Made by a program: the position numbers and the translations under genes. A stretch of 64,000 nt of DNA from Pseudomonas sp. Os17 (lineage in GTDB: Bacteria; Pseudomonadota; Gammaproteobacteria; Pseudomonadales; Pseudomonadaceae): the NCBI RefSeq assembly GCF_001547895.1, contig NZ_AP014627.1, positions 3,165,501 to 3,229,500 of the forward strand. The letters run 5' to 3'. Positions 55,830 through 63,295 of the stretch are shown here, in pieces. Below the pieces are notes generated by a model. The model ran no database searches. It worked only from the letters and a program-made list of their open reading frames with translations, and was not told the origin of the DNA. Each line of letters starts with the position of its first letter. The stretch's first letter is position 1.

Positions 55830-55843
55830 TTGATGTCGATCGG
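55830..55843. promoter_or_regulatory. Imperfect Anr/Fnr-type box before the Anr-like gene
   Basis: TTGAT-GTCG-ATCGG on the plus strand: the left half is perfect and the right half differs at two bases. It lies about 87 bases before the minus-strand ATG at 55743, a fitting distance for autoregulation, but one half-site is weak. Confidence 0.4.
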
Positions 55844-55921
55844 AAGTCTTCAGCAAGGGGATGGCAATGGGCCATAAAGTCATTAAAGTGAGCGTCCCCC
55901 ACCCTCGTTCAAGGATTGACG

Positions 55922-57331
55922 ATGCGCCCGACCGGATTCTGGACCCGCTGCCAAACCACCCTGCTGACCAGTTGCCTACTGGGCCTGCCGTTGGCCGTTC
56001 TCAGCCTTGAGGCTCAGGCCGCGGAGCCTGATTTCATTACCCTGGTGATCGAGAACGAAGGCGACTATCCCGTCACGTTCGAGCCGCCGTTCCACGTCGA
56101 TTCTTCGGATTTCGAGCGCAAATACCCGGTAAGCGTGCCCAAATACGCCACCGCCAAGGGCCTGGAGTCCGGTCCCGTGATGATCGGCGCGCGCCAGCAG
56201 GGCATGTTGGTGATGGCCTTGAGCAAACCGATGTTTAACATCTTCGATATCTTCCACAAGGATTGGGGTTTCAACCTCAAGTTCTGCCAGGAGCGTGGGG
56301 CCTGTGACGAAGCCCGGCTCAGCGGGACCATCAGCTCCACCACCAGCTTCAACTGGAAGCAGTCGAACAACTTCAGCGACGCGCAAGTGCACGACATGAC
56401 CAACGACGAGCTGGAGGCCTATGCCAAGACCAAGGTCGTGATCTCGGGCATTCTGAGTACCCTGGGCAGCGTTCTCGGCCTGCCGATCGGTGCGGGCGGG
56501 ATGATCGGTGGCCTGCCGGATGCGCAGAACTTCAAGGTGACTCTGAAGCAGCAATGTAATGCACGCTTTTCGATGAGCCTGGAGCCCTCGCTGGCGCCCA
56601 ACGGCGACTTTCTCGTCGACTTGCGGATCAACCGCGTGCTGCCCAGCGACATGGTCAACTTCAACGGTTTTGTCATCGATGACAGTGCGGTGGTCAGCCA
56701 GGGGCTGCGCCTGGTGGAAAACGGCTGCCGCGACGGCCGGCAGGCCCAGTGCCTGATCAGGCTCAACGGCGGCACCGAGATCAAGAACCTCAACACCACC
56801 GAGTTCGCCGTCACCGATCGCGCCGGATGCAAGGCCGGTGACAAGCTGGCCTATTCCCAGGGCGCTTTCATGCTCAGCAACAAGGTCGGCTTCCCGGTGC
56901 GCTACAGCCTGTTCATCAAGGACCGCATGGTCGCCAACGACGAAGTCTTGCCCGACCAGAACAAGGACCTGCGCCAGTTGGTGGGTCAGGTCATGGCCAC
57001 CGTCGGCGACCAGGAATGCCCGCAGGCCCAGGACCCCTGGATGGGTGGGCGGCGCATGGGTGTCTGCCCGTTGCGCCTGGAAGTCCAGGGGGATGGCGGC
57101 CCCGGGCTCAAGGGCAGCCTGCGTTGCAGCCTGTCCATGCGCCAGGGCACCGTGGGCGACCCCAATGCCGACTACATGAACCTCTACAGCCTGACCGGTT
57201 GCACCCCGGCCATGCCGGCTTCGATCAGCCCGGTGGCCGGTTTCTACCAGATGGACATCAAGCGCATGGTGCCGCTCAGCGGCATGTACAAGATGATCTC
57301 CATCGACCTGATCAAGCCGCAGCAGCAATAA
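55922..57331 (+). CDS. Secreted protein of unknown function, paired with a KAP NTPase
   Basis: A 469-residue protein that I do not recognise. A signal peptide is clear (TLLTSCLLGLPLAVLSLEAQA-AEPD). The mature protein starts with a beta-rich stretch (PDFITLVIENEGDYPVTF), contains a Gly-rich hydrophobic segment near VISGILSTLGSVLGLPIGAGGMIGGL, and has about nine scattered Cys that could make disulfides. The middle hydrophobic segment is reminiscent of a membrane-inserting region of a pore-forming protein, but that is only a guess. AAGGA lies six bases before the ATG at 55922. The KAP NTPase gene follows 12 bases after its stop, so the two are almost certainly one operon. Confidence 0.85.
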   Translation: MRPTGFWTRCQTTLLTSCLLGLPLAVLSLEAQAAEPDFITLVIENEGDYPVTFEPPFHVDSSDFERKYPVSVPKYATAKGLESGPVMIGARQQGMLVMALSKPMFNIFDIFHKDWGFNLKFCQERGACDEARLSGTISSTTSFNWKQSNNFSDAQVHDMTNDELEAYAKTKVVISGILSTLGSVLGLPIGAGGMIGGLPDAQNFKVTLKQQCNARFSMSLEPSLAPNGDFLVDLRINRVLPSDMVNFNGFVIDDSAVVSQGLRLVENGCRDGRQAQCLIRLNGGTEIKNLNTTEFAVTDRAGCKAGDKLAYSQGAFMLSNKVGFPVRYSLFIKDRMVANDEVLPDQNKDLRQLVGQVMATVGDQECPQAQDPWMGGRRMGVCPLRLEVQGDGGPGLKGSLRCSLSMRQGTVGDPNADYMNLYSLTGCTPAMPASISPVAGFYQMDIKRMVPLSGMYKMISIDLIKPQQQ

Positions 57332-57343
57332 GGACCCCAGCAG

Positions 57344-59623
57344 ATGTCGGTGACACAGGCTTTTACCGCCCCGGGCGGACACGATGCGGCGCTGACCCGG
57401 CGCGACGACGACCTTCTGGATCGCTGGCCGGTGGCCAAGCTGGTCTATCGCATGATCACCGCGACGCCCCTGGGCTGGTCGACCCGGCTCGGTCTGTATG
57501 GCCCGTGGGGCAGCGGCAAGACCAGCGTGTTGAATTTTTTGCAGCTTATAGCCGAGGAGAAGGGCGACATCATAGTGCGGCTTCCGGCGTGGCGGACCAG
57601 CGGCGAGCAGGAGTTCATCGTGCAGTTCTATCTGGCGCTGGCAGAAGCATTGCAACGTTCAGGCGTTGGTGAACCCTTCAAGCACTGGACCAAGCGCCAG
57701 TCGAAAAAGATCGCCGATATCCTGGAAAAAGCCGCCAGGAAAACCGCTGACCTCAAGCTTCCCGAATCGGCCAGCTACAGCGAAATCGTAACCTTGGCCG
57801 CCGGTGCGGCAGGGCTGGTCTTCGAGAAACTGAGCGAAATACTGCAACTGGAAAAAAGCGACCTGGATGCCCTGCGCGGGCAACTGGGCGATAGACGCAT
57901 CATTGTCTTTGTCGACGATCTCGACCGTGCCGATCCGCGGATGCTCCCGACGACCCTGTTGACGCTACGCGAACTTCTGGACTGGCCGGGATTCGTCTTT
58001 GTCCTGGCCTTCGACAAGGACGTGGTGGGCAAGGCACTCCGCTCCTATTCCGAAGCCTTCGGCGAGTCGGCCCAGCACTTCCTGGACAAGATCATCGATG
58101 TGCCGGTGACGTTGCCCGAGCCAAGCCCGAAGCAGGTGCAGCGAATGGTCGCCAGGAACCTGAAAGACTGCTGCCCATTCCTGCCGGACACGGCCATCGC
58201 GCAGACCGCCGAGTGGTTTCCCACCAATCCGCGCCAGGCCAAGCGCATCTGCCGCAGTTTGTCGGTGTTTGGCGCGGCGGCTGATCGGCATGCCGAGGGC
58301 CAACTGGACTGGCGCGGAATCATCCTGCAGACCCTCTTGCGTGAGACCGAACCCAAGGTGGCCCAGGTGGTTGAAGAGCACCTGCTGGGTTTCCACTCGG
58401 CCTTCAGTGCCAGCATGTTCGGCAATGCCAATAACGCCAAACAGGAGCAGCACAAGCAGGCAGCGCTCAACGTCGCGCAATGTCCCAAGGACGAAGTCAA
58501 TAACAAGCGCTTGTGGAAGCTGATCGAAGAGCTGGGCCGTGCCAGAAGCAAACTGTCTCTGGCAAACATTCACTATGAGATGAGCCTGGCGGTCCGCGAG
58601 GTGGAGTTCACCATTCCCGAGTTTTCCCGGTTGGTGAAATCCTGGGGGGAATACCCGAGTGCCCAGACCCTCAATGACTTCATTCGTGAGGCGGCCAGTC
58701 GTAGCGATGAAGGTGAGGTCGCAGTGGCCAATGCCATGCTCAATATGGCGAATTTTCAGTATGGCGAGCAGTTGGGCAGAACCGCGTCCCTCTACTCACG
58801 GGAGGCGTTCGAACGAGCGATGCGCAGCGCCGCAGAGCTCCTGAGATTGATCGAGTTCTGTTACTCGACCGAGATTGAAGGGGCCGTGTCCACGGCGCGC
58901 GGCGACCATGAAGTGTGCATTGGCTTTATCAGGAGCTTTTATGGAAGCGTTGCCAAAGACGCTAGCGCATCTGAAAGGGCGCTCCGTGAGCGCGAGCTGC
59001 GACTGGCGGCGATCATTGCCGCTCAGTGTGACGATCCGCAGCGCCTGTATCTGGATGCCGAACCTTTTCATGGCACCCTGAGTGTCCCTTCCTGGGAATT
59101 CTCTCGTGCGCGCGAGCACTATGTGACGGTGTTACAAGAGGTACTCGCGCCTCGTTTGATACGCCGTGCCATCCATCTGTTCGCCATACCCAATGGCGTC
59201 ATGAATGCACTGATCCTGGATGATGCGCGGCTCAAGTGGGTACTGACAGAAGAGCGCTCCCCCCTGTATACGCAGGCATGCAAAGAGCTGGGATGTGCTG
59301 CCTTGAAGCAACTGATCGAGAACCCCCAGGACCTGGTCAGCAGGGAAGTACTGGCGAAGAATGCCCTGTCCTATCTGGATGCGTTTATTACTCGCTGGGA
59401 GTCTGCCTCCACTAGTGCAGAGCAGGCCACGCGCTACCTGGAATATATCCAGCTGGCTTGGCAAGCCCTCTGCCAGCTGGAGCCGACCATCCAGACCCGG
59501 GTGTATCTGAAGAAGTTGAAGTCGCAGCTTGAAAAGCAGGTGGCAAGCCCGGGGTTGCTTGACACTCCCGACTGGTGGAGTGGCAAACCCGATGACATCG
59601 AGCACGAACTGCGAGGCATTTGA
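57344..59623 (+). CDS. KAP-family P-loop NTPase
   Basis: A 759-residue KAP NTPase. Walker A is YGPWGSGKTSVLNFL (about residues 52-66), the KAP-type strand reads VRLPAWRTSGEQEFIVQFY, and Walker B is IIVFVDDLDRADPRML. FVLAFDKDVVGKAL and TNPRQAKRICRSL are also typical. The usual pair of membrane segments inserted in the NTPase domain is not obvious here; only a short hydrophobic run (LAAGAAGLVF) is present. The C-terminal 400 residues are helical with no recognised domain. KAP proteins occur in phage exclusion (PifA) and other defence or membrane roles. Codon use from about 57.5 kb on is less GC-biased (AGG, AGA, GGA, TTT), suggesting foreign origin. Confidence 0.9.
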   Translation: MSVTQAFTAPGGHDAALTRRDDDLLDRWPVAKLVYRMITATPLGWSTRLGLYGPWGSGKTSVLNFLQLIAEEKGDIIVRLPAWRTSGEQEFIVQFYLALAEALQRSGVGEPFKHWTKRQSKKIADILEKAARKTADLKLPESASYSEIVTLAAGAAGLVFEKLSEILQLEKSDLDALRGQLGDRRIIVFVDDLDRADPRMLPTTLLTLRELLDWPGFVFVLAFDKDVVGKALRSYSEAFGESAQHFLDKIIDVPVTLPEPSPKQVQRMVARNLKDCCPFLPDTAIAQTAEWFPTNPRQAKRICRSLSVFGAAADRHAEGQLDWRGIILQTLLRETEPKVAQVVEEHLLGFHSAFSASMFGNANNAKQEQHKQAALNVAQCPKDEVNNKRLWKLIEELGRARSKLSLANIHYEMSLAVREVEFTIPEFSRLVKSWGEYPSAQTLNDFIREAASRSDEGEVAVANAMLNMANFQYGEQLGRTASLYSREAFERAMRSAAELLRLIEFCYSTEIEGAVSTARGDHEVCIGFIRSFYGSVAKDASASERALRERELRLAAIIAAQCDDPQRLYLDAEPFHGTLSVPSWEFSRAREHYVTVLQEVLAPRLIRRAIHLFAIPNGVMNALILDDARLKWVLTEERSPLYTQACKELGCAALKQLIENPQDLVSREVLAKNALSYLDAFITRWESASTSAEQATRYLEYIQLAWQALCQLEPTIQTRVYLKKLKSQLEKQVASPGLLDTPDWWSGKPDDIEHELRGI

Positions 59624-59631
59624 CTCCGCGC

Positions 59632-59658
59632 GGCCTCCGCTCAATAGCGCGAGAGGCC
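59632..59658. terminator. Hairpin after the KAP gene
   Basis: GGCCTC (59632-59637) pairs with GAGGCC (59653-59658) and inside it CGCT pairs with AGCG around CAAT. It begins nine bases after the KAP stop, between convergent genes. No T-run follows. Confidence 0.5.
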
Positions 59659-59714
59659 ATTGCCCCGGGTTTCGTTGACGTGCCTTGGCCCTGGGCGCAG
59701 GGGGCTTGGTGCAC

Positions 59715-60419
59715 TCACCCCGGCGGCAACAACCGCAGCGGGTCCACCGGTACGCCATTGGCGCGGATCTCGAAGTACAGCTGGGCGCGGTCGGTGTCCT
59801 GGGAGCCGGCTTCGGCGATCTTCTGGCCCTTGATCACCATCTGGCCTTCCTTGACCAGCAGCTTGCTGTTGTAGGCATAGGTGCTGGTGTAGGAAGGGCC
59901 GTGCTGGAGAATCATCAGGTTGCCGTAGCCGCGCATGTAACCGGCGAACGCCACCTTGCCGCCCAGGGTGGCGTGGATGGGCTGGCCTTCGGTGGTGGCG
60001 ATGCGGATGCCCTGGTTGAGTTTGCCGGTAGGGGAGAAGCGGCCGATCAGCACCCCGCGCAGCGGCCAGCTCCAGCCCTGCAGGGTGACCTTGGGCATGG
60101 GCGGGGCAGGCGGGGCGGCCTTGGCCTTGCTCTTGCTGGCGCTGCTGCGCGAGCTGCTGGCCACCCGGGTGCTCTTGGCCGCACCGCCTACCCGCAGCAC
60201 CTGGCCGACTTCCACGGTATAGGGCGCCTTGAGGCCGTTGAGCCGCGCCACTTCCTTCCAGCTGGTGCCGTTGCGGCTGGCAATCGAGTACAGGGTGTCA
60301 CCCCGCTTGACCCGATATTCACCGGCCTTGAGCGGCGCATTGCCGCCAGGATCAGTGGAATGGGAGCTGCAGGCCGATACCGCCAGCAGCAGTGCAATCA
60401 ATAGAAGTCTTACCAACAC
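59715..60419 (-). CDS. LysM/M23 lipoprotein with degenerate peptidase site (NlpD-like)
   Basis: A roughly 234-residue lipoprotein. The leader (RLLLIALLLAVSAC) ends in a lipobox, V-S-A-C. One LysM domain follows (EYRVKRGDTLYSIASRNGTSWKEVARLNG), then an Ala/Ser/Lys/Pro linker and an M23 LytM-type domain. The peptidase metal residues are lost: the GxDI position reads GIRIATTEG and the usual HxHFE reads AQLYFEIR. So it should act like NlpD or EnvC, activating an amidase instead of cutting peptidoglycan. The best start is a GTG at 60419; longer readings give no signal peptide start. Confidence 0.9.
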   Translation of the reverse strand: MLVRLLLIALLLAVSACSSHSTDPGGNAPLKAGEYRVKRGDTLYSIASRNGTSWKEVARLNGLKAPYTVEVGQVLRVGGAAKSTRVASSSRSSASKSKAKAAPPAPPMPKVTLQGWSWPLRGVLIGRFSPTGKLNQGIRIATTEGQPIHATLGGKVAFAGYMRGYGNLMILQHGPSYTSTYAYNSKLLVKEGQMVIKGQKIAEAGSQDTDRAQLYFEIRANGVPVDPLRLLPPG

Positions 60420-60595
60420 GCGGCAACCATTAAGTCCTGACCAAGTCCTGTAGCCCAAGCTGCCTGTAGCGCGCCGGGCAAGCCGGCAACTATACCCGTT
60501 TGCCGGACAACCGGCGCGCAATAGACAGTGTTCGGTGCCGTTAAATTCCATCAGGACTCAGGGCATGGCGGATTTCCCGGGCCGCCCCGGGCGGG

Positions 60596-61153
60596 CTATT
60601 GCCGTCGATAGACTGTCGCACTCCAGTAGCGACTGCCGTCGCTGTGCTGGCGTTTCCAGCCGGCCGCAGCCAACTGCTTGCCGATCAGGCGGTTCATCCA
60701 GCCATGACCGAGCAACAGCACCGGCTGTTGTCCGGCCAGGGACTGCAATCGACGGGCGGCGACAGCGGCGCGCTGGCGGGCCGCAGCGGCCGATTCGACC
60801 TGCCTTGAGTAACCACACACCCAGAGGATTCTCAGGATCGCGGCCCAGGTAAAGGGCGACAGGCGTGGTCGTCTCCAGCGTGCGTAGGGCAGTTGCGCCT
60901 CGCCGAACACCGGGTCCACCAGGGTTGGCTCCCTCCTGAGCGCCTGGACGGACGCCAGGGCCCGCGGAGCGTTGCTGGAGACAACCACCCCGGCGCTGGC
61001 GGCCAGTTGCAGGCTGGAGGGCGGGGCCGGTTGCCCGCCGATGTCGGAACGTTCGTAGTCCTGTATCCAGCCCTGCATGTCGAGGGCGGAAACTTTCCGG
61101 GTGGCGATACCTTGGGGCTGACCGTGACGCATGAGAATGATGGTGTTGTTCAA
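60596..61153 (-). CDS. Histidine phosphatase family protein
   Basis: A 185-residue protein of the phosphoglycerate-mutase-like histidine phosphatase superfamily. The RHG motif is ILMRHGQPQG, the second catalytic His is in LLLGHGWMNRLIG, and SSNAPRALASVQAL supplies the phosphate-pocket Arg. Translation appears to start at a TTG (61153) that overlaps the upstream SDR stop by four bases in the same way as ATGA couplings; no ATG precedes the RHG motif. Substrate unknown; co-transcription with the SDR is likely. Confidence 0.85.
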   Translation of the reverse strand: MNNTIILMRHGQPQGIATRKVSALDMQGWIQDYERSDIGGQPAPPSSLQLAASAGVVVSSNAPRALASVQALRREPTLVDPVFGEAQLPYARWRRPRLSPFTWAAILRILWVCGYSRQVESAAAARQRAAVAARRLQSLAGQQPVLLLGHGWMNRLIGKQLAAAGWKRQHSDGSRYWSATVYRRQ

Positions 61154-62274
61154 CGGCTTTCTACGTCCTTGTTGGTGCTGCTTGAGGAGGCGGGGGCAGC
61201 CTGGGCGATCCAGCCGTGATCCCGGTACCAGGCCAGGGTATCGCCAATGGTGCGTTCCAGGGAGCGAAAATTCAGCTCGAGTTCCTGTTCGCTCTTGCGG
61301 GGGTCGAAGTGGCTGCGGTCCGCTTCCCGGAGCATCAGGCGCACGGTCGCCAGGCTCAGCAACACCGGCTTGCCGGTCAGGCGCGCATAGACCTCCTGCA
61401 CGGCGGCCAGGGTATAGAGCAGGGGCACCGGCAGCGGGCGTGTCGGCGTGGCGACCCCGGCGATACGCCCGATGATGGGCACCAACTGGGCCATGGTCAT
61501 GTGCCGGCCCGCCGCCAGGTAGCGTTGGCCGCGGCGTCCGTAGCGGGCAGCGGCAATCTGCGCCAGGGCCACATCCCGGGCGTCGACCAGGGAGAAGCTG
61601 CCGGGAACCAGTCCCGGCAGGCGGCCGCGCACCACGTCCATGAGCAATTGCCCGGCGGAGGTCGGCCCGATATCGCCGGGGCCCCACATCCAGCCGGGCA
61701 GGACCATGCACCCCTGCATCTGTGGATGGCTGTCGAGAAAGGCCAGCAGGACGCGATCGGCGAGGATCTTGCTGCGGTAGTAGTGGTCCGCGCCTGCCGG
61801 GTCGCGCAGGCAGGTTTCATCGATCAGGCTGCCGGGCGCGCCGTTGAGCACGGCAATCGACGAGGTCTGCACGACGCGGCGGATGCCGGCGCCGTAGGCC
61901 CGCTCCAGCAAGTGCTGCGTGCCCAGGACGTTGATCTTGTGCAACTGCTGCCAGTGGCTGCCGCCCTTGTAATTGTCGCGAAAGAACGCAGCGGCATGAA
62001 ACAGCGTGTCGCAGCCCTGCAACGCGGCGGCGAACCCGTCGACATCGGCCAGGTCGCCGACCACCAGTTCCAGGCCGTGCAGGGGGCCGAACTGCTGTTC
62101 GCCCTTGGCCCTGGAGCGCACCAGGGCCTTGACCTTGCAGCCTCGGGCCAGCAGCTCGCGTACCAGGTTGTTGCCCAGCAGGCCGGTGGCACCGGTGACA
62201 AAGGTGCAGTGCATTTCAGGGCCATAGCCGCTATCGGTGTCCGTGGTTACAGGGTGTTCGGGGGCGTTGCTCAT
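61150..62274 (-). CDS. NAD-dependent epimerase/dehydratase (extended SDR)
   Basis: A 374-residue extended SDR. The cofactor motif is FVTGATGLLGNNLVREL, then VVGDLADVDG, the catalytic Tyr and Lys are in DHYYRSKILADRV, and LPGWMWGPGDIGP matches dihydroflavonol-4-reductase-like proteins. An N-terminal 20 residues before MHCTFVTG may or may not be translated; the ATG at 62274 has GGA about eight bases upstream. It is divergent from a LysR gene (121 bases apart) that probably regulates it. Confidence 0.91.
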   Translation of the reverse strand: MSNAPEHPVTTDTDSGYGPEMHCTFVTGATGLLGNNLVRELLARGCKVKALVRSRAKGEQQFGPLHGLELVVGDLADVDGFAAALQGCDTLFHAAAFFRDNYKGGSHWQQLHKINVLGTQHLLERAYGAGIRRVVQTSSIAVLNGAPGSLIDETCLRDPAGADHYYRSKILADRVLLAFLDSHPQMQGCMVLPGWMWGPGDIGPTSAGQLLMDVVRGRLPGLVPGSFSLVDARDVALAQIAAARYGRRGQRYLAAGRHMTMAQLVPIIGRIAGVATPTRPLPVPLLYTLAAVQEVYARLTGKPVLLSLATVRLMLREADRSHFDPRKSEQELELNFRSLERTIGDTLAWYRDHGWIAQAAPASSSSTNKDVESR

Positions 62275-62394
62275 TCAATCCGTTCCATGGGGAGGCGAGG
62301 GCGCTAGATATACCTTGGACGAGACCCCGGAAAAATGGCGAGTCCTGCATAATGGCTTTGCGAATTTGCACAGCTGACGGCAGGGAGTAGCACT

Positions 62395-63276
62395 TTGGAA
62401 GCCAATTGGGATGATCTGCGCCTGTTGCTGGCGGTCTGGCGACGGGGCAGCTTGCTACAGGCCGGGCAGTTGCTGCAGGTGGCGCCGTCGACGGTGTCCC
62501 GGCGCTTGAGCCAGCTGGAGGCGGCCCTGGGCGAACCGTTGCTGGAGCGGGGCGTCGAAGGCTGCTGGTTGACCCCTCGGGGCCAGGCGCTGGTGGACGT
62601 GGCCCTGGCGGCGGAGGCCGGGCTCAGGCGACAGCGGGCCCTGGGCAACCCGCCGCGACAGAGCGAACTGCAGGGCAGCATCCTGGTCAGCGCCGGGGAG
62701 GGCTTTGCCTCCAGTGTGCTCGAGGCGGCCCGGCGCCTGACATCGGCCCACCCTGGATGCTCGGTGGAATTGCAGGTCAGTGCCGAGTTTCACAAGCTGG
62801 CTCGCGGTGTGACGGATATCGCCGTGCGAACCGCGCACCTGGGGGAGCCGTCGCTGATCTATCGAGCCCTGGGCAAGCTTGAATACGGGGTGTTTGCCAG
62901 CGCGGACCTGCTGCGCCGCTGCCCGGGCATCACCCCGGCCACCGCCCCCACCATCGGCCTGTTGCCGCCCCTGGACAACTTGCCGCCGATGCGCACGGCC
63001 AAGGCCGCAGGCCTTGACGGCAAGCAGATCCGGGTCAACTCGTTCAGTGCGCAGGTCGAGGCGGTGCGTCAGGGGATGGGGGTTGCGGTGATGCCGCGGA
63101 TTTTGGCCGGGGATCTGCTGGAGGTGTTTGCGCCCATGGCATTTGCGCCGCTGGAGGTCTACCTGGTGACCCGGCCGCAAGCCTTGAAGCAGCCGCACAT
63201 CAAGCAGTTTTTCACGGTGCTGGAGCAGGTGCTGGGTGAGCGGCTGTCGGCTGCTGCAACCGGCGCAACCGCTTAG
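62395..63276 (+). CDS. LysR-family transcriptional regulator
   Basis: A 293-residue regulator. The winged HTH is DDLRLLLAVWRRGSLLQAGQLLQVAPSTVSRRLSQLE and the C-terminal LysR substrate domain ends in EVYLVTRPQALKQPHIKQFF. Translation most probably starts at the TTG at 62395 with GGGAG about eight bases upstream; there is no ATG before the HTH. It is divergent from the SDR-phosphatase pair. The effector is unknown. Confidence 0.9.
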   Translation: MEANWDDLRLLLAVWRRGSLLQAGQLLQVAPSTVSRRLSQLEAALGEPLLERGVEGCWLTPRGQALVDVALAAEAGLRRQRALGNPPRQSELQGSILVSAGEGFASSVLEAARRLTSAHPGCSVELQVSAEFHKLARGVTDIAVRTAHLGEPSLIYRALGKLEYGVFASADLLRRCPGITPATAPTIGLLPPLDNLPPMRTAKAAGLDGKQIRVNSFSAQVEAVRQGMGVAVMPRILAGDLLEVFAPMAFAPLEVYLVTRPQALKQPHIKQFFTVLEQVLGERLSAAATGATA

Positions 63277-63295
63277 GGTTGCGCCGGCCCGGCAC

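Noticed and set aside
60596..61711. Long reading of the histidine phosphatase (371 codons)
   Set aside because: The first half is the shadow of the SDR gene; the family begins just before the RHG motif, where a TTG overlaps the SDR stop.
62275..62394. Sigma-70 promoter for the LysR gene (TTGGAC and CATAAT)
   Set aside because: The two hexamers are 27 bases apart, too far for a standard promoter.
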